The position numbers and the translations under genes were made by a program. 5,819 nt of DNA, taken from positions 1-5,819 of the forward strand of contig JAMDBH010000111.1 in NCBI GenBank assembly GCA_023487615.1. Direction: 5' to 3'. The notes beneath the pieces were generated by a model. The model did no database searches, was not told the DNA's origin, and was given only the letters and a program-made list of their open reading frames with translations. Source of the DNA: Gammaproteobacteria bacterium. GTDB lineage: Bacteria; Pseudomonadota; Gammaproteobacteria; SURF-13. Position 1 is the stretch's first letter. Every line of letters starts with the position of its first letter. Below are positions 1 through 4,569 of this stretch, one piece after another.

Positions 1-1
1 A

Positions 2-478
2 GATCCGGCCTCGGCATTTCTGGTCACGCGCGCCATGCAGGAGGTGGTGCGCAGCGGCACCGCGCGGACGCTTGAGCAAATCCTTCCCGATCTGGAGCTG
101 GCGGGGAAAACCGGAACTACCGATGACTTGCGTGATAGCTGGTTTGCAGGTTTCAGCGGGAAACACCTGATTGTGGTGTGGCTGGGGCGCGATGATAATG
201 AGCCCACGGGCTTAAGCGGCGCGAGTGGAGCACTCAAGGTGTGGGGTGATATTATGAAGGCTATTAACAGCGAGCCTTTACGGCTTAGCCTGCCCGCCGG
301 TGTGGAGCTGGCGAGCGTGGACCCGCAAACTCAAATGCGCCTGGAACCCGGCTGTCCGGCGGCGGTCGAATTGCCATTTATCAAGGGCAGCGCACCGCAG
401 GATTACGCACCTTGCAGCGGGGATTTCCCCGGAGTGATCGAGGATACTTTTGACGCTATAAGGAATATTTTTCAGTGA
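2..478 (+). CDS. mrcB: Penicillin-binding protein 1B, C-terminal fragment (partial at left edge)
   Basis: This is the last 158 residues of a bifunctional class A penicillin-binding protein, which polymerises and cross-links peptidoglycan at the periplasmic face of the inner membrane. The reading frame is open from base 2, so the start lies outside the window. The third transpeptidase motif, KTGTT, is at 107-121. It follows a helix of the type SGTARTL and precedes the sequence DSWFAGFSG and the strand VVWLGRDDN, which is the usual order at the end of the penicillin-binding domain. The GASGA motif and the short tail resemble E. coli PBP1B (MrcB) more than PBP1A. The glycosyltransferase domain and catalytic Ser (SxxK) are not visible. 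The stop codon overlaps the start of the downstream lipoprotein gene, indicating translational coupling. Family assignment is strong; choosing PBP1B over another class A protein is somewhat less certain. Confidence 0.9.
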   Translation, partial: DPASAFLVTRAMQEVVRSGTARTLEQILPDLELAGKTGTTDDLRDSWFAGFSGKHLIVVWLGRDDNEPTGLSGASGALKVWGDIMKAINSEPLRLSLPAGVELASVDPQTQMRLEPGCPAAVELPFIKGSAPQDYAPCSGDFPGVIEDTFDAIRNIFQ

Positions 479-1050
479 TGATGAGATTGCGTATTTTTTA
501 TTACAAGTTGTGGAAGCTGGCCACGGCGAGTCTGCTGCTAGGTTTGGTATCGTTGCCGGGGTGTTCACTGGTTCCGACCACGCAGTCTGCCAGTGCGCCG
601 ATAGAGGATCGCACGACCGGCGCGACTGCCGAACCCGCTCTACCGGAAGATCAGCAACCCTCTGACGCCGAGTCCGGTGTACAGGTCACGCCTCTGGGCT
701 CTCCTCAGGCCGTCCGTCCGCAGTCCGGCGGTGGAGAGCGCGCAGCCGCCGAGAGTTCCACCCCGCGTTCGGGTTCCGCCGTGGTGGCGCTGCTCGACAA
801 CGCCGGACAACAGACACGCTCCGGCGATCTCGACGCAGCAGCGGCTGCGCTGGAGCGCGCGTTGCGTCTGGAGCCGCGCAATCCGGAGGTCTGGAGCCGA
901 CTGGCCGGGATACGCCTGCAGCAGAGTCAATTCGATCAGGCCATTAACCTGGCGTCCAAATCAAACACACTGGCCGGGAACAATCCTACCCTCGTGGCGC
1001 GCAACAACAGAATCATTGCGCAGGCCAAGCAGCAATTGGGCAGGCGATAA
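475..1050 (+). CDS. TPR-containing lipoprotein in operon with mrcB
   Basis: This is a predicted exported lipoprotein of 191 residues. The N-terminus has basic residues and a hydrophobic stretch (about 16-27) ending in the lipobox LPGC, with the lipidated cysteine at residue 30. A Ser/Ala/Pro/Gly-rich low-complexity linker (about 31-101) leads to a C-terminal helical region (about 103-187). It looks like two tetratricopeptide repeats: one containing SGDLDAAAAALERALRLEP and one starting NPEVWSRLAGIRLQQ. TPRs usually mediate protein binding. Position directly after mrcB suggests a partner or cofactor of the cell-wall synthase, but that is inference. Three starts are possible: GTG at 475, ATG at 478 and ATG at 481. 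The AAGGA at 460-464 is best spaced (10 nt) for the GTG, which overlaps the mrcB stop as GTGA; ATG at 478 is the main alternative. Confidence 0.85.
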   Translation: MMMRLRIFYYKLWKLATASLLLGLVSLPGCSLVPTTQSASAPIEDRTTGATAEPALPEDQQPSDAESGVQVTPLGSPQAVRPQSGGGERAAAESSTPRSGSAVVALLDNAGQQTRSGDLDAAAAALERALRLEPRNPEVWSRLAGIRLQQSQFDQAINLASKSNTLAGNNPTLVARNNRIIAQAKQQLGRR

Positions 1051-1063
1051 CGGTTTACCGCAG

Positions 1064-1116
1064 AGGGCGCAAAGGAGAACCATTTAATTTATAGGAGATG
1101 GACTCCTCTGCGCCCT
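1064..1116. repeat. Imperfect inverted repeat in intergenic region
   Basis: The arms AGGGCGCAAAGGAG (1064-1077) and CTCCTCTGCGCCCT (1103-1116) are complementary at 13 of 14 positions around a 25-nt AT-rich loop. ACCGC precedes the left arm (1058-1062). This form, ACCGC followed by GC-rich AGG/CGC blocks, resembles short dispersed intergenic repeats I recall from many proteobacterial genomes. It begins 13 bp after the TPR lipoprotein stop, so its RNA hairpin could end or stabilise the mrcB operon transcript. There is no U-tract, so it is not called a classical terminator. Confidence 0.6.
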
Positions 1117-1118
1117 TT

Positions 1119-1337
1119 AGCAAGCTGTTGAAAATCTCATTTTCAACAGCTTGTGTGCGGTATATGGATGTGCCGCCATTTTTCAAGCACGGGTGCAGGT
1201 GCTTGGAAAATGGAGCAAAGCAAAAATCAAATTTTTTGCTTTGTGCCGGGCAGGAAGCCCCAATGCCGCGGGCGCAGGGATGCGCAGGAGCGGCCGAGTT
1301 GAAAAAGCCCATGGAAGGGCTTTTTCAACAACCTGCT
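1119..1337. mobile_element. MITE-like palindromic element without a transposase
   Basis: The outer 16 bp at the two ends (1119-1134 and 1322-1337) are inverted repeats matching at 14 of 16 positions. Inside are four hairpins in a row: a perfect 15-bp stem with a 3-nt loop (1121-1135/1139-1153); a 15-bp stem with one G-T pair (1176-1190/1199-1213); an 11-bp stem (1216-1226/1233-1243); and a perfect 13-bp stem with a 6-nt loop (1298-1310/1317-1329). There is no transposase, and I see no convincing target-site duplication. Ends containing TGTTGAAAAA are common in several insertion sequence families, so this may be a non-autonomous derivative mobilised in trans. Short open frames crossing it are probably not genes. 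It lies 14 bp beyond the hsp20 stop codon. Confidence 0.55.
1298..1329 (-). terminator. Probable intrinsic terminator of hsp20, potentially bidirectional
   Basis: The arms GTTGAAAAAGCCC and GGGCTTTTTCAAC form a perfect 13-bp stem with a 6-nt loop. The stem has a GC core, with A-runs on one side and five Ts on the other in either direction, so it can work on both strands. It lies 22 bp past the hsp20 stop on the minus strand and also blocks read-through from the plus-strand mrcB operon. It is the right-end hairpin of the MITE-like element, so the terminator may have arrived with the repeat. Confidence 0.6.
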
Positions 1338-1351
1338 GGTCACATCCGCAG

Positions 1352-1777
1352 CTATTGAATCGTCAGTTTCTTTGCCTTGGTCACGGCCTTTTTAGGCAAC
1401 GTCAGTTCCAGTACTCCGTCACTGTAACGCGCCTGTGCGGCGGCCTCGTCCACGTCCTGCGCGAAGGTGAAGCTGCGATACAGGTTGCCGTAGTAGCGCT
1501 CGCTGCCGATCACCTTTTCATCTGCTTTCAGCTCGCGTTGCTTGCCCACCTCGGCGCTAATAGAGACCTGGTTATCTGCGATATTGACTTGAATATCGTC
1601 CCGCTTTACTCCGGGCAGTTCCGCCTGAACGGTATAGGCGTCTTTCGTTTCCGTGACGTCTATTCTGATCTGGGCGCCGGCCTGTCTGGGTCTTTCTATC
1701 AACAGCGGACGCCATAAGGCGTCAAACAGATTGTCGAACGGGTCGCTAAAGGGTTTCAGTTGAGTGATGTTCACCAT
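1352..1777 (-). CDS. hsp20: Small heat-shock protein, Hsp20/alpha-crystallin family
   Basis: This 141-residue cytoplasmic chaperone belongs to the ATP-independent family that holds unfolding proteins for refolding by Hsp70/ClpB. The variable N-terminal arm (about 1-35) contains aromatic/hydrophobic residues (FDNLFDALW). The alpha-crystallin domain (about 36-129) begins at IRIDVTETKDAYTVQAELPG and includes the conserved YRSF strand (100-103). It ends with the family signature DGVLELTLPK (120-129). A C-terminal LTI (138-140) corresponds to the IxI/V motif that docks into the neighbouring subunit. The length is typical. The ATG at 1775-1777 is supported by the ribosome binding site AAGGAGA (1785-1791, minus strand) with 7-nt spacing. 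It is a stand-alone gene with its own heat-shock promoter and a downstream hairpin terminator. I see no basis for choosing ibpA or ibpB specifically. Confidence 0.95.
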   Translation of the reverse strand: MVNITQLKPFSDPFDNLFDALWRPLLIERPRQAGAQIRIDVTETKDAYTVQAELPGVKRDDIQVNIADNQVSISAEVGKQRELKADEKVIGSERYYGNLYRSFTFAQDVDEAAAQARYSDGVLELTLPKKAVTKAKKLTIQ

Positions 1778-1825
1778 ATCTATGTCTCCTTGTAAGGTTT
1801 ATCGAATGCAACCAAGACATAGATA
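1777..1825. repeat. 11-bp perfect inverted repeat spanning the hsp20 start region
   Basis: TATCTATGTCT (1777-1787) and AGACATAGATA (1815-1825) are exact reverse complements separated by 27 bp. One arm lies between the hsp20 ribosome binding site and its ATG, touching the first base of the start codon. The other overlaps the predicted -10 element. Inside lie the smaller arms GGTT (1796-1799) and AACC (1810-1813). It could be a DNA operator, or an RNA hairpin if transcription begins upstream of 1825. From the predicted promoter, the start point would be near 1814, leaving the outer arm untranscribed. Confidence 0.6.
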
Positions 1826-1850
1826 GGGGCGGACAATCCAATTTCAAGGG
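1820..1850 (-). promoter_or_regulatory. Sigma-32 (RpoH)-type heat-shock promoter of hsp20
   Basis: Read on the minus strand, CCCTTGAAA (1850-1842) is followed after 12 bp by CCCCTATCTA (1829-1820). This matches the E. coli heat-shock pattern CTTGAAA plus CCCCATnT closely, including the C-run of the -10, and the spacing is within the known range. The expected start point is near 1814, giving a leader of about 37 nt ahead of the hsp20 ATG. I see no comparable sigma-70 promoter. The match and placement upstream of a small heat-shock gene make the call convincing. Confidence 0.8.
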
Positions 1851-1872
1851 AGCTCTGAAAAATATATCGCCA

Positions 1873-1941
1873 ACCGCCAGGATCACCAAGAAAAATTTTT
1901 GAATTGTAAGAAAGTCTTGGCGTTCTTGGCGTCTTGGCGGT
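1873..1941. repeat. Intergenic inverted repeat with tandem CTTGGCG heptamers
   Basis: The left arm ACCGCCAGGATCACCAAGAA (1873-1892) is largely complementary to the right arm TTCTTGGCGTCTTGGCGGT (1923-1941), with one gap and two mismatches. The right side carries three CTTGGCG heptamers, at 1916-1922, 1925-1931 and 1933-1939. The loop includes the self-complementary AAAAATTTTT (1891-1900). CGCCAAG-type repeats of this form are, as I recall, dispersed between genes in many bacteria. It sits between the 3' end of the sigma-factor operon and the hsp20 promoter, and could form a hairpin at the end of the operon mRNA. Confidence 0.6.
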
Positions 1942-1964
1942 ACATGGAGCGATCAAAACTTCCT

Positions 1965-2423
1965 TCACTCAAACATGTTGTGCTTATCACGCTTACGCCG
2001 CTCCTTGAGTTCCTTGCGAAAATGCTTACGTTCCTCCGACGTCATACTCTGCCATTTTTCGCGCAGCTCCCGACGCTCCATGGGCGGTAAATTTTTGAAC
2101 CACTCGTAACGCTTGCGTATCCGTGCCTGCACATCCGGCGGCAGTTCCTGGAAGCGGCGGTAGCGCTCGCGGATTCGTTCGCGCTGTTGCGGAGTCAGAT
2201 CCTTCCAGTGTTTTTTTTCGTAGAGTGGCTCGTCATCTACCCGCAAATAATCGTAGTACAGGGCCGGGCGGATGTGGTCGGACAGTTTCTGCTCCGAGGA
2301 CCCAAGTGCGGCCGGTTGGGCCTGCACGGTTGAGAAAGAGGGCGCCATGCTTGAGAAGACCGCCGCGTATAACAGCATCCGTAACGAGCGATTTATAACC
2401 GGTTCAGGCCGCGTCATTGTCAT
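1965..2423 (-). CDS. Secreted Lys/Arg-rich repeat protein, DUF3106-like, last gene of the sigma operon
   Basis: The protein has 152 residues from this start. Residues 1-35 form a signal peptide: arginines at 5, 12 and 15, a hydrophobic stretch (about 16-31), and cleavage probably after TVQA. The C-terminal half (76 onward) is a run of helical repeats of 15-18 residues beginning LTPQQR, LPPDVQ, LPPMER and MTSEER. Each repeat is rich in Arg, Lys and Glu, with spaced aromatic residues (Y, W, F). This is typical of DUF3106 and loosely recalls the LTxxQ motifs of Spy/CpxP periplasmic proteins. The function of the family is not established. The start overlaps the end of the preceding gene by 20 bp, which suggests coupled translation. 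ATG at 2417 is equally possible. An in-frame ATG at 2474 would add 17 residues but spoil the signal peptide. No clear ribosome binding site is visible. Confidence 0.8.
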   Translation of the reverse strand: MTMTRPEPVINRSLRMLLYAAVFSSMAPSFSTVQAQPAALGSSEQKLSDHIRPALYYDYLRVDDEPLYEKKHWKDLTPQQRERIRERYRRFQELPPDVQARIRKRYEWFKNLPPMERRELREKWQSMTSEERKHFRKELKERRKRDKHNMFE

Positions 2424-2751
2424 CGGCCAGCCAGCGGTAAAATTCAAAGTCGCTGTAGATATCCAGATTTTCATCGGCGGCGATCAGGTCGCTGTCCTCC
2501 CCTGTGACGGTGAGTTCGTCAGTCGGGGAAGACAACCATAAAAGACCGGCTACGGCCATCACCAAGGCCGTACTGACAGCCGCGCCGGGGACAAACCACG
2601 GAGAGACAAACCACGCCCGGCGCCGTTCCGCGGCATCGAGCGCGCGGCTGCGTGCTGCGTGCAGCCGCGCCAGGATGTGCGCATCGAGATTGCGGGCGCC
2701 GGCGTCCAGTGTGGACTTCGCTGCTTCAAGAAATTCATTGTCGCTATTCAT
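2404..2751 (-). CDS. Single-pass membrane protein, DUF3619-like; candidate anti-sigma factor
   Basis: This 115-residue protein has an N-terminal cytoplasmic part (1-48) that is helical with many Ala and Arg (HILARLHAARSRAL). One membrane span (about 52-74) follows, then a periplasmic tail (78-115) with 13 acidic residues and one basic. The tail ends in LDIYSDFEFYRWLADD. The segment YxDxEFYxWL is what I remember of DUF3619 proteins, which commonly sit between a sigma factor and a DUF3106 gene. Position and topology fit an anti-sigma factor, but no known anti-sigma domain is recognisable, so this is inference. The start at 2749-2751 overlaps the sigma stop as ATGA and has the ribosome binding site GGAGGA (2761-2766) at 9-nt spacing. 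That favours it over an upstream in-frame start at 2871 lying inside the sigma gene. Confidence 0.8.
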   Translation of the reverse strand: MNSDNEFLEAAKSTLDAGARNLDAHILARLHAARSRALDAAERRRAWFVSPWFVPGAAVSTALVMAVAGLLWLSSPTDELTVTGEDSDLIAADENLDIYSDFEFYRWLADDNDAA

Positions 2752-3338
2752 ACACGATGCTCCTCCATCAGTGTGCGCAGGGTGTGCACCGCACGCGAAT
2801 AATGCGTTTTGACGCTGCCTTGCGTACAGCCCATCGCGCGCGCCGTTTGAGCGATATCCAACCCTTCCCATACGCGCAGTAGAAAGACCTGTTGTTGACG
2901 CAGCGGTAACCGTTGCAGCGCGGACTCCAAGGCATCCATGGCCTGGCCATTGACCACCCGCCGGTCCGGCCCGGGGCTCCCGGTATCCGGCAGGTTCCGC
3001 AGAGGGTCACCCTCCTCTTCGTCCGCGCCGAACCATACCCGCCAGCGGTTGCGCACCCGGCTGCGGCGGTATCCATCGCGTATGCCACTCTGCAGGATTT
3101 GATAAAACAGCGGCCCCCACTCCTGGGCATCACGTGTGGCATAACGCTGGGCCAGTTTGAGCATGGCGTCCTGCACCAGATCCAGGGCGTCATCCTTGTT
3201 GCCGGTGGCAAGTTGCGCCATGCGGAAGGCGCGCCGCTCGACCCCCGCCAAGAACTGTTCCAGCTCCCGTGTCGTGTCCAGAATATTTTCCCCCAGTAGG
3301 ATGGCTTTATTATTCATACTTGCAGCGAACAAGGCCAT
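2748..3338 (-). CDS. ECF-type sigma-70 family RNA polymerase sigma factor
   Basis: This 196-residue protein contains only the sigma-2 and sigma-4 domains, as in extracytoplasmic-function sigma factors. Sigma-2 (about 29-105) includes DDALDLVQDAMLKLA (49-63), which contacts core polymerase, and the arginine-rich ILQSGIRDGYRRSRVRNRW. A charged linker (about 106-133) follows. Sigma-4 (about 134-188) ends in a helix-turn-helix, GLDIAQTARAMGCTQGSVKTHYSRA, that reads the -35 element. It is second in a four-gene operon, 10 bp after the secreted His-rich protein gene, and its stop overlaps the next gene. The start is uncertain. The ATG at 3338 and another at 3317 both lack a good ribosome binding site, whereas GGGGGA (3289-3294) precedes in-frame ATT and CTG codons at 3284 and 3281. 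The family domain begins near residue 29, so a shorter protein is possible. The target regulon is unknown. Confidence 0.93.
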   Translation of the reverse strand: MALFAASMNNKAILLGENILDTTRELEQFLAGVERRAFRMAQLATGNKDDALDLVQDAMLKLAQRYATRDAQEWGPLFYQILQSGIRDGYRRSRVRNRWRVWFGADEEEGDPLRNLPDTGSPGPDRRVVNGQAMDALESALQRLPLRQQQVFLLRVWEGLDIAQTARAMGCTQGSVKTHYSRAVHTLRTLMEEHRV

Positions 3339-3348
3339 CTTTCGGAAA

Positions 3349-3690
3349 TTAGCCGTGATGCCTGTGATGCCTACGGTGTTCTATGCGCTCCGCCTTGCGA
3401 TGAAAACGCCTTTCTATGCGGTCACCCTTCAGGTCCAGATGCCGCTCGATGCGATTACCTTGGGCGTCCAAGTGGTCGGCCAACCTGTACTTGCCACTGG
3501 CGCGCGCCCTGGCGGCCTTGGTGTCGAGATGCATATTGATCGCCGCGCCGCGAGCATCGAGCCGCTGGTTGATACGCTCACCGTGATGCTCCAGCCGTTC
3601 CGCCCGTTGTGAATGATTACTCTCCCCTGCCCACACGGGGGTCACCGCGAGCAGGGTCAATAAACCACTTACTACAATTTGTGTCTTCAT
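3349..3690 (-). CDS. Secreted His-rich protein of 11-residue (hendecad) repeats, first gene of the sigma operon
   Basis: This 113-residue protein has a clear signal peptide (1-21: MKTQ, a hydrophobic core, then PVWA). The mature part is built from 11-residue units beginning at 32, 43, 54, 73, 84 and 95, consensus (R/H)LDx(R/K)Gx(R/A)Ixx. An 8-residue insertion SGKYRLAD (65-72) interrupts them. Leu and Ile recur at fixed places, as expected for a hendecad coiled coil. The last nine residues (105-113) include five histidines and might bind metal. Similar proteins with RGDRI/RLD repeats occur as uncharacterised periplasmic proteins; I know no assigned function. The ATG at 3690 is fixed by AAAGGAG (3697-3703) at 6-nt spacing; an in-frame start at 3717 is less likely. 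The sigma gene follows after 10 bp, suggesting a role as sensor, target or modulator of that system. Confidence 0.85.
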   Translation of the reverse strand: MKTQIVVSGLLTLLAVTPVWAGESNHSQRAERLEHHGERINQRLDARGAAINMHLDTKAARARASGKYRLADHLDAQGNRIERHLDLKGDRIERRFHRKAERIEHRRHHRHHG

Positions 3691-3720
3691 GCTTGGCTCC
3701 TTTGTGATCACTATCATCTA

Positions 3721-3748
3721 TAACGCACCCTCGGCACAAAGGTTGACA
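3721..3748 (-). promoter_or_regulatory. Candidate ECF-type promoter of the sigma-factor operon
   Basis: On the minus strand, TGTCAACC (3748-3741) is followed by CGTTA (3725-3721), with 16 bp between AAC and CGT. ECF sigma promoters typically have AAC in the -35 and CGT-like bases in the -10 with about this spacing. It lies 31 bp upstream of the first start codon of the operon, as expected if the sigma factor drives its own genes. The overlapping TATAGA (3722-3717) could serve as a sigma-70 -10, but it lacks a matching -35. Confidence 0.4.
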
Positions 3749-3761
3749 CAGCCCGCAAATT

Positions 3762-4454
3762 TTATAGCCTTGACCTGCCCTCCAGGATCCCCGCGAGCTC
3801 GGTGAGACAAGCTTCATAATCGGTGCAGAATAACGCGGGATAAGCAGTCAGCCGGGCGTGGCTGCGTTGCACCACTGCCTTGAACACGTGACCCTGACCG
3901 CGTATTCCTTCCAGGCGCACAGGGTATACCGGGCTGCCCGTCAGTTGGGCGAGACTGGCCACCCCACCCTTTAATTTGCGCGGGGGATCGCTGTCCAGAT
4001 GGATTCTTCCGTGCGGGAATATGGCCACCACTTCGCCCTTCTGCAAGGCACGCAAGGCCTGTCGCAATGCCAGCTCGGGTTGCCGATCGCGCTCTACCGG
4101 AATACAGCCAATAGCTCGATACAGCCAGTTGAGTCCGAAACGCTGATATTCTTCCTGGGCGATAATAAAACGAAGCGGCCGCCGCGCCGCGGCGATGAGC
4201 AGCAGGGGATCAAGGCCGGAGACATGGTTCGACGCGACCAAGGCGCCACCCTGCGGAGGCAAGGGGACAGGTGTATAGTGCAGGCGGTGAAAATGACGGC
4301 AAAACAGGCGGTTCAAACCGTCCAGACGATTCAACCAGCGGCCTCCCCAGTCCGCCTGATTGGCGGCCTCGCAGGCCCGCAAGAAGCGTAGCCACAGCCA
4401 GCCGAGCAGCATGGCCAGCACGATGCCCCAAACCAGTTGGTAAGTTATTTGCAT
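3762..4454 (-). CDS. 1-acyl-sn-glycerol-3-phosphate acyltransferase-like protein (PlsC family)
   Basis: This is a 230-residue membrane-associated acyltransferase; the family transfers fatty acyl groups to lysophospholipids, mostly lysophosphatidate. An N-terminal membrane helix (about 5-25) precedes the conserved blocks. These are NHVSGLDP with the catalytic H77-x4-D82, block II GCIPVERDR (116-124), block III FPHGR (146-150) and a block IV containing PVYPVRLEG. Block III normally reads FPEG; here His148 replaces the Glu. Length fits the family. The ATG at 4454 is chosen over an in-frame TTG at 4484 because it starts directly before the membrane helix, although no ribosome binding site is obvious. 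It is divergent from mapZ and points towards the sigma operon, with 71 bp between them and no visible terminator. It could be a lysophospholipid acyltransferase other than the essential PlsC, so no symbol is given. Confidence 0.88.
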   Translation of the reverse strand: MQITYQLVWGIVLAMLLGWLWLRFLRACEAANQADWGGRWLNRLDGLNRLFCRHFHRLHYTPVPLPPQGGALVASNHVSGLDPLLLIAAARRPLRFIIAQEEYQRFGLNWLYRAIGCIPVERDRQPELALRQALRALQKGEVVAIFPHGRIHLDSDPPRKLKGGVASLAQLTGSPVYPVRLEGIRGQGHVFKAVVQRSHARLTAYPALFCTDYEACLTELAGILEGRSRL

Positions 4455-4569
4455 ATAATTAACAGCACAGGGATAAGGGCCCAAAGCCGATTCAGCCGGC
4501 CTATTAATACATAAGTAATTGAATTATATATATATTTTATTAATGCCTTAATCGGCCAGGACCAAGACC
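4455..4569. promoter_or_regulatory. AT-rich divergent intergenic region between the acyltransferase and mapZ genes
   Basis: This 115-bp region lies between two divergent starts, so it must hold both promoters. Positions 4502-4550 are strikingly AT-rich, with an alternating TA run at 4525-4535 and several -10-like hexamers such as TATATT at 4531-4536. No -35 stands out. GCCGATT (4486-4492) and AATCGGC (4550-4556) form a 7-bp inverted repeat flanking the AT-rich block. The mapZ ribosome binding site is CAGGA at 4557-4561, 8 nt before its ATG. Confidence 0.4.

Noticed and set aside
1119..1337. CRISPR array or small transposase gene
   Set aside because: The repeats are palindromic hairpins of different sequence, not identical direct repeats with spacers, and no transposase motif is encoded.
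1098..1358. Open frame of 86 codons across the MITE-like element, possible small protein
   Set aside because: It follows hairpin arms rather than any domain, lacks a convincing ribosome binding site and covers the repeat almost end to end.
1151..1717. Plus-strand open frame of 188 codons opposite hsp20
   Set aside because: It is mostly antisense to the well-supported hsp20 gene, and its remainder is repeat sequence.
1782..1820. RNA thermometer in the hsp20 leader formed by the 11-bp arms
   Set aside because: The predicted transcription start near 1814 leaves most of the outer arm out of the transcript, so it is not annotated as an RNA element, only reported as a repeat.
2504..2882. Plus-strand open frames opposite the sigma and DUF3619 genes
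   Set aside because: They are GC-driven shadows of the minus-strand genes, with no recognisable domains.
3743..3768. Plus-strand TTGACA followed by TATAGC, apparent sigma-70 promoter
   Set aside because: The spacer is only 14 bp and it would transcribe antisense into the acyltransferase gene with no plus-strand gene downstream.
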